The notes beneath the pieces were generated by a model. That model saw only the letters and a program-made list of their open reading frames with translations, was not told the origin of the DNA and made no database searches. DNA of 33,519 nucleotides from an uncultured Clostridium sp. (lineage in GTDB: Bacteria; Bacillota; Clostridia; TANB77; CAG-508), in the NCBI GenBank assembly GCA_945874585.1, contig CAMCHB010000002.1:1-33519 (forward strand), given 5' to 3'. Position numbers and translations under genes: made by a program. Shown here piece by piece: positions 1-7,775 of this stretch (position 1 is its first letter; every line of letters begins with the position of its first letter).

Positions 1-1496
1 TGAAAATTGAAAAACAAAAAGAACAAGTAAGCCAATTAGTGGATGAAAGATATGAGACCATGTCTCATATTCAAGAAAAAAAGATCAACAACGAAAATTT
101 AGAAAAAAACAAGAAAAATTTACAGGAAGAGATTTACCAAATAATTTCAGAACTAGATGCCAAAAAAATTGAAAAACAGGAATTAGTGAAAGATTTTCGA
201 CTTTCAGAGGAGAAAAAGAAAAAACAGGAAGAAGCTTTACAGGAAATTGAAAAACAGACAGAGGAATGGAGTCGCCAGTTAGCACAATACGAAGAAAATA
301 GAAATAAAATGCTGGCAGAATGCAACATGAAACAATCTCGTTTAAAATTTTTAGAGGAAACAGAACGAGAAAAAGAAGGCTATGCTAAAAGTGTCAAATC
401 ATTGCTTTTAGCATTTGATCGAGATTCACAGTTAGCCCAAGGAGTTCATGGCGTTTTAGCCGATTTATTAGCGGTTCCACAAAAATATCAAACAGCCATT
501 GAAATTGCACTGGGAAGTGCTATGCAAAATATTGTGACACAATCAGAAGGAGAAGCCAAAACACTGATTCAATATTTGCGTGATCATCGTTTGGGACGAG
601 CTTCTTTCTTGCCAATAACAGCTATGAAAGGGAAAAAACTAGAGCGAATTGATCAAAAAAATATAGATGGTGTTATGGGAATTGCATCTGATTTGGTACA
701 GTACGACAAAACTTATCAAAATGTAGTGGAACAATTATTGGGAAGAACAGTTATTGTAGATCAGATGGATCATGCTATTGCATTGGCGAAAAAAAATCAC
801 TATGGATTTCGCATTGTAACACTACAAGGAGATGTAGTCAATCCATCAGGTGTTATGACAGGAGGATCTGTTGCTAATAAGACAGTTAATTTGCTGGGAA
901 GAAAACAAGAAATTGAATCTTTAAAACAAGTTGTACAAAACATGCAACAGGAATTAGAACAGGAAAAACAGAAGAAAGAGGCAGAACAAGAGAAAAGACA
1001 AGCTGTTTTAGAACAGGCAGAAACCATGGAAAAAGCAATGCAAGAAATTCAGATTGCATGTGCTACCAAACAACAGAAATTAGATTTAATCACACAGGAA
1101 ATTTCCAAAAAAGAAGATCAACTAAAACAACACAAAAATAAACTAGAACAGATTGAACAAGAAAACAAACAGAATCAACAAGAAAAAGAAGGGCTAGAAA
1201 AAGCAGTATTGGAAATGGATCAGAACATGGAAAAAGCCAATGCAGTAATTCAAGAATATGCACAAAAAAATAAAGATAATCAAAAAAATATCGATGATTT
1301 GAATTTTGAAATTACCAACTTAAAAATCTCAGTTACTTCTTTCCATGAAAGTGGTATGTCAATTCAAGAAATGATTGATCGTGTAGAAGAAGATATGAAA
1401 ATGACAACTCAAGAGAAAGAGCAAAAACAAAAATTGTGCGAAGAAATGACCAATAACAATCAAAATTATGCAAAAAAAATGGAAGAAAGTCTTTAG
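1..1496 (+). CDS. smc: Chromosome segregation protein SMC, central part (5' end outside window; ends at in-frame TAG)
   Basis: SMC is the ATPase core of the bacterial condensin (SMC-ScpA-ScpB) that compacts and separates chromosomes. The frame is open from the left edge, so the N-terminal Walker A head lies outside the window. What is visible is Glu/Lys/Gln-rich coiled coil, then a globular hinge (about 420-900) ending in the hinge signature GVMTGGS, then a second coiled coil. A GTG at 39 is not a real start because the frame is already open. The frame stops at TAG 1494-1496, inside the second coiled coil, and the same frame resumes directly as the C-terminal head. The sequence reads SL-stop-KM, which would suit an ancestral CAG or CAA (Gln). 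TAG is an ordinary stop here (it ends the dprA, exonuclease III and UvrD-like genes), so recoding is unlikely. A base-calling error or a recent nonsense mutation is the likely cause. Identity is very sure; integrity is not. Confidence 0.93.
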   Translation, partial: KIEKQKEQVSQLVDERYETMSHIQEKKINNENLEKNKKNLQEEIYQIISELDAKKIEKQELVKDFRLSEEKKKKQEEALQEIEKQTEEWSRQLAQYEENRNKMLAECNMKQSRLKFLEETEREKEGYAKSVKSLLLAFDRDSQLAQGVHGVLADLLAVPQKYQTAIEIALGSAMQNIVTQSEGEAKTLIQYLRDHRLGRASFLPITAMKGKKLERIDQKNIDGVMGIASDLVQYDKTYQNVVEQLLGRTVIVDQMDHAIALAKKNHYGFRIVTLQGDVVNPSGVMTGGSVANKTVNLLGRKQEIESLKQVVQNMQQELEQEKQKKEAEQEKRQAVLEQAETMEKAMQEIQIACATKQQKLDLITQEISKKEDQLKQHKNKLEQIEQENKQNQQEKEGLEKAVLEMDQNMEKANAVIQEYAQKNKDNQKNIDDLNFEITNLKISVTSFHESGMSIQEMIDRVEEDMKMTTQEKEQKQKLCEEMTNNNQNYAKKMEESL

Positions 1497-1499
1497 AAA

Positions 1500-2411
1500 A
1501 TGATTCAATTACAAGAGACACAAAAACAAGATTTACAACAAATGGAGCAAGAAAAACAAGAAAAAATTCAAAAAGATGAAACGTTAAAAAAGACGGAAGA
1601 TGAAATTTTAGAACAATATCATGTTTTGAATGAGTTAAAAGAACAAATCAATAAAATAGAACTAAAGAAATCAAAAGTAGAATTAGAACTAGAACAAATT
1701 GTGAATAAACTATGGGAAGAATACGAATTAACACCGAACAATGTGACAGACTATCAAAAAGTAGAAAACATACAAGAAGTCCAAAAACAAGTTACAAAAA
1801 TACGTGGTGAAATTCGTGCATTGGGTAGTATTAACGTTGATGCAATTGAAGAATACAAACAGGCAAAACAGCGTTATGATTTTATGACCGAGCAAAAAAA
1901 TGACTTGGAAGAGTCCAGCGATAAATTAAAAAAAGTAATTGCTGACATGTTAAAAATTATGGAAAAACAATTTAAAGATCAATTCCGCATTATCAATCGA
2001 AATTTCGGAGAAATTTTTGCAGAATTATTTGGAGGAGGAAAGGCAGAATTAAGCTTGACCGATGACAATGTATTAGAATGTGGCATCGAAATTGAAGCAC
2101 AGCCACCAGGAAAGAAATTGCAAAATATGATGTTATTATCAGGTGGAGAAAAGGCTTTAACAGCAATTGCATTATTGTTTGCTATTTTAAAAATCAATCC
2201 AGCGCCATTTTGTGTATTAGATGAAATTGAAGCAGCATTGGATGATGTAAATGTGTATCGTTATGCTGAATATTTGAAAAAATTCACCAAAGAGATTCAA
2301 TTTTTGGTGATTACACATCGAAAAGGAACCATGGAAGCAGCTGATACGGTCTATGGAATTACCATGGAGGAAAAGGGAATTTCAAAATTATTATCTTTAA
2401 AACTAAAATAA
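1500..2411 (+). CDS. smc: SMC C-terminal part (coiled coil and ATPase head), same frame as upstream smc
   Basis: This continues the same reading frame after the TAG at 1494-1496. An ATG at 1500 could allow re-initiation, but no good ribosome binding site precedes it. The first half is coiled coil. The second half is the C-terminal ABC head, with the signature LSGGEKALTAIALLFAI and the Walker B/D-loop stretch FCVLDEIEAALDD, followed by the ITHRKGTME switch region. The protein ends normally at TAA 2409-2411 before a hairpin terminator. On its own it lacks Walker A and the hinge, so it could not act as an SMC; it makes sense only joined to the upstream part. The intact head motifs argue for a single recent lesion or a sequence error rather than old decay. 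Confidence 0.88.
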   Translation: MIQLQETQKQDLQQMEQEKQEKIQKDETLKKTEDEILEQYHVLNELKEQINKIELKKSKVELELEQIVNKLWEEYELTPNNVTDYQKVENIQEVQKQVTKIRGEIRALGSINVDAIEEYKQAKQRYDFMTEQKNDLEESSDKLKKVIADMLKIMEKQFKDQFRIINRNFGEIFAELFGGGKAELSLTDDNVLECGIEIEAQPPGKKLQNMMLLSGGEKALTAIALLFAILKINPAPFCVLDEIEAALDDVNVYRYAEYLKKFTKEIQFLVITHRKGTMEAADTVYGITMEEKGISKLLSLKLK

Positions 2412-2425
2412 CACACCATCGAAAA

Positions 2426-2592
2426 CCTTGCAAGATTGTCAATCATTTTTGAAAATGTCTTAAAATTTTTTATTTATTAGCACTAAATTTTTTGTTTAGT
2501 GCTAATATTTTTATGCGACATTTTCCTAAATGATATATTAAGACATTATCATAAATGAATTATAAATACTTCCTTAAAATCCTTGCAAGATT
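2426..2592. repeat. Direct repeat CCTTGCAAGATT, two copies (2426-2437 and 2581-2592)
   Basis: Two identical 12-base copies, each containing the palindrome CTTGCAAG, lie 155 bases apart between smc and the NlpC/P60 gene. The second copy touches the -35 box of the downstream promoter at 2592. This could be a regulator-binding site or chance in AT-rich DNA. No regulator is identified. Confidence 0.35.
2475..2513 (+). terminator. Intrinsic terminator after smc
   Basis: A perfect 13-bp stem (2475-2487 with 2495-2507) surrounds a T-rich 7-base loop and is followed by a T-rich tract. The stem core is TTAGCACTAAA and its complement. It ends the smc transcript 64 bases after the stop codon. Confidence 0.75.
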
Positions 2593-2620
2593 TGACAGAA
2601 CTGGAAAATCAGTATATACT
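2592..2620 (+). promoter_or_regulatory. SigA-type promoter of the SH3/NlpC-P60 gene
   Basis: TTGACA (2592-2597), a 17-base spacer, then TATACT (2615-2620). The predicted transcription start near 2627 lies downstream of the TTG at 2583, so translation cannot begin there and must use the ATG at 2652. Confidence 0.8.
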
Positions 2621-2651
2621 AAGTACGAATTTTAAAATGAGAGGTGCAGAC

Positions 2652-4076
2652 ATGAAGCAGAATAAAAAAATAATAGGAACAATGGGAATCACCATAGGAG
2701 CAGTTGCTATGTTGCTTTCTCATGTTTATGCAGCCAGTGGTACAGTAGCATCAGAAACGGTTCGTATGAGAGAAAAGCCAACCACGCAATCTGCTATTGT
2801 GATAAATTTAGATAAAGATGACAAAGTAGATGTGATAGAACAACAAGGGGATTGGTATAAGATAAAATACGATGGAAAACAAGGATATGTTAGTAAAGAT
2901 TTGATAAAAGTAGATGGCAAAGTAGAAAAAATCACATCTTCTAATACGACCAATACGACAACATCCAGCGAAAACAAGACCAGTGAAGAAGAAAGTTCAA
3001 GCCAGAATACAGTGACAGAAGAGGAAAATAACAATTCTTCTGATGAAACCGAAAATAAACAAGAAGTTGCATCCCAAACAGATACTTCTATGGAAGTGGG
3101 ACAGGCCTATCCGGTAGCACAAGAGACAAAATTGTATGGTTTACCAGTTCTTTCATCTTCTGATACCATGACTGTTCCAAAAGGAGAAAAGGTAACTGTG
3201 TTGGATTGCTTAAATCGATGGGTTTATGTAGAAACAGCAGAAGGAAATGGATGGATGTTATCCAATATGACAACAAGTCAAGATCAAAGTAGTACTCCTA
3301 AAGAGGAAGACCACCAAATTGACGAAACCAAACAGGACGATAAAAACCAAGAAAATACCAATACAGTTTCTAAAACTGAAACAGAATCAAAAGACAAAAC
3401 AACAACCAAAGTAGGATATGTGAATACCGATAGTGCCTATATTAGACGCCAACCAGATACAAGTTCAGAAGCCATTGATGCCCTACAATTAAATGATAAA
3501 GTAACCATCTTAGGAGAAGAAAATAATTGGTATCAAGTGCAATATGGGGACTCAAAAGTAAAAGGTTATATTGCCAAAAAATTGATTTCAAGTGAAAAAA
3601 CAAAGACAACCTCTAGAAGTATGACAGCTCCAAGAGGAGAAACTGTGGAAATCGAAACGCAAAATGAAGCAAAAACGGCAGAAAAAACAGAACAAAACAA
3701 TACAGCCAATGGAGATGCAGTTGTTGCTTATGCCAAAACATTTTTACATGCCAAATATGTGTCTGGTGGGAATGGACCAACTGCTTTTGATTGCTCTGGT
3801 TTTACCCAATATGTGTATCAAAAATTTGGCTATTCTTTAAATAGAACAGCAGCTGGACAAGCAAGCAATGGAACAAAGGTGAACAAAGATGCTATGCAAA
3901 AAGGAGATTTACTTCTTTTCTATGATGAAGCTAGAAGTAAAATTGGTCATGTTGGAATTTATATTGGAAATCAGCAATTTATCCATGCAGCCAATGCTAG
4001 TAGAGGTGTTGTAACAGATTCCATTCACAATTCTTACTACGCACCAAGATTGGTAGATATTCGAAGAATTTTATAA
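2652..4076 (+). CDS. Secreted peptidoglycan endopeptidase: three SH3b domains plus NlpC/P60
   Basis: This is a 474-residue exported cell-wall hydrolase, expected to cut peptide stems of peptidoglycan (family knowledge). Residues 1-27 form a signal peptide with likely cleavage after VYA. SH3-type wall-binding repeats lie at about 31-86, 150-206 and 253-313, separated by Ser/Thr/Asn/Glu/Lys-rich low-complexity linkers. NlpC/P60 occupies about 352-474, with Cys381 in FDCSGF, His433 in GHVGIY and His445 in FIHAAN, so the catalytic triad looks complete. I chose ATG 2652 because GAGGTG precedes it, it gives a clean signal peptide, and the upstream TTG at 2583 precedes the predicted transcription start. 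It has its own promoter, and comEC follows 30 bases later and may be co-transcribed. The exact bond cleaved cannot be read from sequence. Confidence 0.93.
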   Translation: MKQNKKIIGTMGITIGAVAMLLSHVYAASGTVASETVRMREKPTTQSAIVINLDKDDKVDVIEQQGDWYKIKYDGKQGYVSKDLIKVDGKVEKITSSNTTNTTTSSENKTSEEESSSQNTVTEEENNNSSDETENKQEVASQTDTSMEVGQAYPVAQETKLYGLPVLSSSDTMTVPKGEKVTVLDCLNRWVYVETAEGNGWMLSNMTTSQDQSSTPKEEDHQIDETKQDDKNQENTNTVSKTETESKDKTTTKVGYVNTDSAYIRRQPDTSSEAIDALQLNDKVTILGEENNWYQVQYGDSKVKGYIAKKLISSEKTKTTSRSMTAPRGETVEIETQNEAKTAEKTEQNNTANGDAVVAYAKTFLHAKYVSGGNGPTAFDCSGFTQYVYQKFGYSLNRTAAGQASNGTKVNKDAMQKGDLLLFYDEARSKIGHVGIYIGNQQFIHAANASRGVVTDSIHNSYYAPRLVDIRRIL

Positions 4077-4106
4077 AAATAACGGGGGCAAAAAGGATGG
4101 ACAGGT

Positions 4107-6512
4107 ATGAAACGTGCTATTTTAGTTGCCTCAATGGGAACGATTATAGGAATCGTAGAAAAACTATACTGGAACATCAGTATAGTTTTTTTGATAGCCA
4201 TAGGTTATGCTTTATTAGCCATATGGTTTCATTTCAAACCCAAACAAAAACGTTATTGGAAAGTATTAGGCCAAAAGCAATGCATTGTTTTCTGCTTTTT
4301 TGCTATCTTGGCAAATTTTTATACGGCCATTTGGGAAAATCAGTATCAGAAAGTGTATCAAGCACCAGAAAATTGGAAAGTATGTGGAATTGTATGGAAA
4401 GAGATGCAGGAAAAGCCTTATAGCAAGCAAACAATTGTTAAAATAACAACAAAGCCATACCAAAACAAGAAGATAATTGTAAAGTGTCCGAAAAATGTAC
4501 AAGATTTACCTTATGGAAGTTTGGTACAATTAGAAGGAAACTATGAGAAACCAAACCCACAAAAGAATGACAAGGGATTTGATCAGCAAAAATATCAGAA
4601 AACAAAAGGAGTTTTTGGCACATTGGTAGTTAAGAAAACAACTATTTTGCAAGAGCAAAAAATAGATGGAATACACCAAACAGCTTATTTTCTTAACCAA
4701 TGGATCAAAAATAAATGCCATCAACTTTTGCCGAAAAGAGAGGCTAGTTTATTCATTGGCCTATTATTAGGTGATACAGAGGAAATTGAGGAGGATATAG
4801 CACAGGATTTTGTGCAAAGCAGTTTGGCACATATGTTGGCCGTTTCTGGTACCCATATTTCTTATCTTGTGATCGGAATCTCTTTTTTCTTTTCTTATTT
4901 TGGAAAAAGAAAAGCTCGTATGTTCACGGTAATAGGGCTTGTTTTTTTCATGTATATGACCAATTTTGCAGCTTCTGTGGTTCGCGCTTGCCTTATGGGA
5001 ATAGCGACTTTAGGGGGTCAAATTTTATATCGTAAATCCGATATATACACCAATATGGGATTATCCTGTTTCTTAATTTTATTGGTGAATCCATATCAAA
5101 TTTTAGACATTGGTTTGCAGCTTTCCTATGCTGGAACATTGGGAATTGTTTTGGTATATTCATTGTGTCAGCCATGGATTCGAAAAAGTCCAAAAGGAAT
5201 CAGACCAGTGTGCAATATTCTGGCGATAACAGGATCAGCACAAATAGCTGTATTTCCTTTAATTGCTTACTATTTTCAAAATATTTCTTTTACGTTTTTT
5301 CTATCCAATTTATTGGCAACTCCCATTTTGGCAATTTTAATGCTAGGTGGAATGGGATTTGTTTTTCTTATTTTTCTTGCCCCAACAGTAGGTGCTTGGT
5401 TTTCTCCTGTGCTTGCATTTCTCCTTCGACTTTTAATGAAAATTTCCCATCAAGTGGCACAAATGCCGTTTTCATATGTACTGATTCCAGCGCCAGCTTG
5501 GGGGGGATTGTTGCTTTATTATCTTGTCCTTTTCTTATTTTTACAAAGGCAGCATATCAAACAAACACAAGGGGAATGGAGGTTTTTAACTAGTCTTCAA
5601 AAAAAGAAAATCATTTGGATAAAAAAGATAGAACAAATGAAAGTAAAAATTGGAATTGGGTTGATTTGTCTTATCCTAACCATCATTTTAGGGAGACAGT
5701 GCTTTTTCCTAGTTAACAAGAAATTGGATATTTTTTTTGTAGATGTAGGACAGGGAGATGCCTGCTTGATTCGAACACCCCATCAAAAGAATATTTTGAT
5801 AGACGGAGGAGGCAGTGAAAATTACGATGTTGGAAAAAATATTGTATTACCATATTTGCTCAAACATGGAATTACTAAAATTGATGTGCTATTCATTTCT
5901 CATTTTGATACAGACCACTGTGGTGGTTTGTGGTATGTGCTACAAAATCTGAAAGTGGACTATATTGTTCTAGGAAAACAAATGGAAATCAATGAAAATT
6001 ATGTCGATTTTCAGAAAATTGTCAAACAAAAAAAGATAAAAGTTAAAATGGTAACAGCAGGACAGCAAATCAAATTGGAAAATGACTTAACCTGTCATGT
6101 TTTATGGCCTGAAACTAAAAAAGAAATAGCAGAAAATACAATCAATAATCAATCATTGGTATTTCAATTGGTTTATCGAAAATTTACAATGTTACTAACA
6201 GGTGATATCGAAAAAATAGCAGAAGAAAAACTAATACAAAAATATGGAAAAACAAATGCCCTACAGTCAAATCTCTTAAAAATACCCCATCATGGTTCTA
6301 AAACATCTAGTACAGATGAATTTTTGCAATGTGTTAAGCCTCAGGTGGCACTCATAGGAGTTGGTAAAAATCACTTTGGACACCCATCAGAAGAGGTATT
6401 AAATCGATTACAAGAACATCAAATTTTGTATTATCGAACCGATCAACAAGGAGAAATTCATGTAGCCGTTTTGCCAAACAGTCAAATGGAAATACAAACT
6501 TTTTTGCCATAA
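4107..6512 (+). CDS. comEC: DNA internalization protein ComEC/Rec2
   Basis: This is the inner-membrane channel that carries single-stranded DNA into the cell during natural transformation. The 801 residues have the full domain order: two N-terminal membrane spans and an OB-like DUF4131 region (about 30-190), the multi-span Competence domain (about 215-490, with LAHMLAVSGTHISYL at 240-254), and a C-terminal metallo-beta-lactamase-like domain from about 540. That domain starts DVGQGDACLIR and carries the metal-binding motif HFDTDH at 599-604, plus a later PHHGS motif. Two ATGs lie close together (4097 and 4107); only 4107 is in this frame. With dprA and comM in the same window, the transformation genes look intact, but no pilus genes are seen here and competence itself is not shown. 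Confidence 0.95.
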   Translation: MKRAILVASMGTIIGIVEKLYWNISIVFLIAIGYALLAIWFHFKPKQKRYWKVLGQKQCIVFCFFAILANFYTAIWENQYQKVYQAPENWKVCGIVWKEMQEKPYSKQTIVKITTKPYQNKKIIVKCPKNVQDLPYGSLVQLEGNYEKPNPQKNDKGFDQQKYQKTKGVFGTLVVKKTTILQEQKIDGIHQTAYFLNQWIKNKCHQLLPKREASLFIGLLLGDTEEIEEDIAQDFVQSSLAHMLAVSGTHISYLVIGISFFFSYFGKRKARMFTVIGLVFFMYMTNFAASVVRACLMGIATLGGQILYRKSDIYTNMGLSCFLILLVNPYQILDIGLQLSYAGTLGIVLVYSLCQPWIRKSPKGIRPVCNILAITGSAQIAVFPLIAYYFQNISFTFFLSNLLATPILAILMLGGMGFVFLIFLAPTVGAWFSPVLAFLLRLLMKISHQVAQMPFSYVLIPAPAWGGLLLYYLVLFLFLQRQHIKQTQGEWRFLTSLQKKKIIWIKKIEQMKVKIGIGLICLILTIILGRQCFFLVNKKLDIFFVDVGQGDACLIRTPHQKNILIDGGGSENYDVGKNIVLPYLLKHGITKIDVLFISHFDTDHCGGLWYVLQNLKVDYIVLGKQMEINENYVDFQKIVKQKKIKVKMVTAGQQIKLENDLTCHVLWPETKKEIAENTINNQSLVFQLVYRKFTMLLTGDIEKIAEEKLIQKYGKTNALQSNLLKIPHHGSKTSSTDEFLQCVKPQVALIGVGKNHFGHPSEEVLNRLQEHQILYYRTDQQGEIHVAVLPNSQMEIQTFLP

Positions 6513-6521
6513 TGGTATAAA
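6513..6521 (+). promoter_or_regulatory. Possible extended -10 promoter for the BofC-like gene
   Basis: TGG followed by TATAAA (TATAAA at 6516-6521) makes an extended -10 just after the comEC stop codon. No good -35 box is present at 17 bases, so this is tentative. Confidence 0.3.
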
Positions 6522-6581
6522 ATTTCCAAGAATAGCCATACTAAAAAGCAAAGACAGAATAGAAGTAAGGGAAGTGATACC

Positions 6582-7182
6582 ATGAAGAAATTATGGTTGA
6601 TTTACATCGTATTATCCATCATCGGATTTAGCTTTTTGATACGGTTATTGTATATCCGGTGACGCCAAAAAACAAGCAAAAGTAGAAGCCAATCAAATCG
6701 AAAAAACAGCAGAAGCCAATTTAGCTGAAAATAATACTCTGTGGGAAAATCAAGCATTGGTGCCAACTAATATGCCAGAAACCGAAAAAGTATCTCCCAA
6801 AGCAGTGCTTGTGCTAAAAACATGTCATAAATCCTGTGGACATACAACAAAAGAAGAAGTGGATGTGCCAGCCGAAATGGTTAACCAAGAAGAAAAAGAA
6901 GTCCAAGCCCTTTATCCGCAATGGAAAGTCATTGGCTTTTCACCAGAAGAAGTAGTGCTTTACCATGAAGTCAATGGAATTTGCAATGAGCATTATGCCG
7001 TTCGAGCAAAAGATGGTTTGGTGGCGGTTTATGTAAAAAATGAAAAAGGAGAGGAAAGCTTAAAAGAGATAACTGGTATATCTATGGAATACCTACCAGA
7101 AGAAGATCAAAAAAAAATACAAGAAGGGATTGAAATTACAGGAAAAGAAAATCTAAATAGTTTATTAGAAGATTATGAATAA
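6582..7182 (+). pseudogene. BofC-like protein with apparent frameshift
   Basis: An ATG at 6582, preceded by AAGGGAAGTG, opens a 26-codon frame that encodes a membrane anchor (Lys-Lys start, then about 20 hydrophobic residues). It ends at TGA 6660-6662. A different frame, open from about 6652 to TAA 7182, continues with a basic/Glu-rich linker and a domain resembling the C-terminal part of BofC: a PQWKVIGFSPEEVVLY strand region, the pair NGICNEHYAV and a closing EGIEITGKENLNSLLEDYE helix. The two halves together make a typical small membrane-anchored BofC-family protein, so one indel near 6650-6660 is the simplest explanation. BofC in Bacillus restrains SpoIVB signalling during sporulation; whether this relative does so is unknown. 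An internal start such as ATG 6769 would give a soluble 137-residue fragment. Confidence 0.7.
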
Positions 7183-7186
7183 AAAG

Positions 7187-7213
7187 AAAAAACCTCATGC
7201 TTGAGGTTTTTTT
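7187..7213. terminator. Bidirectional terminator between the BofC-like gene and pgsA
   Basis: The stem AAAAAACCTCA pairs with TGAGGTTTTTT around the loop TGCT, giving a U-tract on either strand. The pgsA stop codon (7195-7197, TGA on the minus strand) lies inside the hairpin, so one 27-base element ends both convergent units. Confidence 0.85.
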
Positions 7214-7734
7214 CGAACTTGTATAAAAATTTTGAAATACATAATCAAAGCAAATAAGGTGCAGGCAACAGCGATGTCATATAAGATAAAATCAAAACTA
7301 TATTGGAAACCAAATTGTTTTTTGATCATAGAGGTGAAGATAGCAATGTAGAAGATGACGGTAGCTGCTTTTCCAAACCATTTGCTTGGAACAACAACGG
7401 TTTCTTTTCCATATAAGAAACTAGCTCCCAGGATCATCAGAAATTCTTTTACCAACACAATGATCAAAATCCAAATGGGAATGATGTTTTGAATGACTAA
7501 CACAACCAAAGTAGAGATTTGGGTTAGCTTGTCAGCTAATGGATCAAATAAGGTTCCGAAATCAGTAATAAAATTAAATCTTCTAGCAATATAACCATCT
7601 AATACATCGGTACAACCAGATATCATCAGTAGAATAACAGCTACTAGATAATTATCTTGAAGAGCAAAGTAAAAAATAAGTGGGATTAAGATAAAACGCA
7701 CGATGGTTAAAATATTTGGTACATATTTAAACAT
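7195..7734 (-). CDS. pgsA: CDP-diacylglycerol--glycerol-3-phosphate 3-phosphatidyltransferase
   Basis: This membrane enzyme makes phosphatidylglycerophosphate from CDP-diacylglycerol and glycerol-3-phosphate, the committed step to phosphatidylglycerol and cardiolipin. The 179 residues match the usual family length and have about five or six membrane spans. The CDP-alcohol phosphotransferase motif D-x2-DG-x2-AR-x8-G-x3-D-x3-D is complete at residues 43-68 (Asp43, Asp46, Asp64, Asp68). The start is ATG 7734, with GGAGGA about 6 bases upstream on the minus strand. It lies 41 bases downstream of the clpE-like gene in the same direction and is probably co-transcribed with it. Other members of the superfamily exist, but the N-terminal MFKYVPNILTIVRF is typical of PgsA. 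Confidence 0.92.
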   Translation of the reverse strand: MFKYVPNILTIVRFILIPLIFYFALQDNYLVAVILLMISGCTDVLDGYIARRFNFITDFGTLFDPLADKLTQISTLVVLVIQNIIPIWILIIVLVKEFLMILGASFLYGKETVVVPSKWFGKAATVIFYIAIFTSMIKKQFGFQYSFDFILYDIAVACTLFALIMYFKIFIQVRKKPQA

Positions 7735-7775
7735 AATATTTCCTCCAATTAGTTTTGTTTTACAGAATAGGAAAG

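Noticed and set aside
39..41. GTG at 39 as the start of smc
   Set aside because: The frame is open to the left edge with coiled-coil composition; the real start lies outside the window.
1494..1496. TAG recoded as an amino acid (alternative genetic code)
   Set aside because: TAG ends dprA, the exonuclease III gene and the UvrD-like gene at their expected lengths, so it is a working stop here.
2583..2651. TTG at 2583 as start of the NlpC/P60 protein
   Set aside because: It precedes the predicted transcription start near 2627 and would place 23 residues before the signal peptide.
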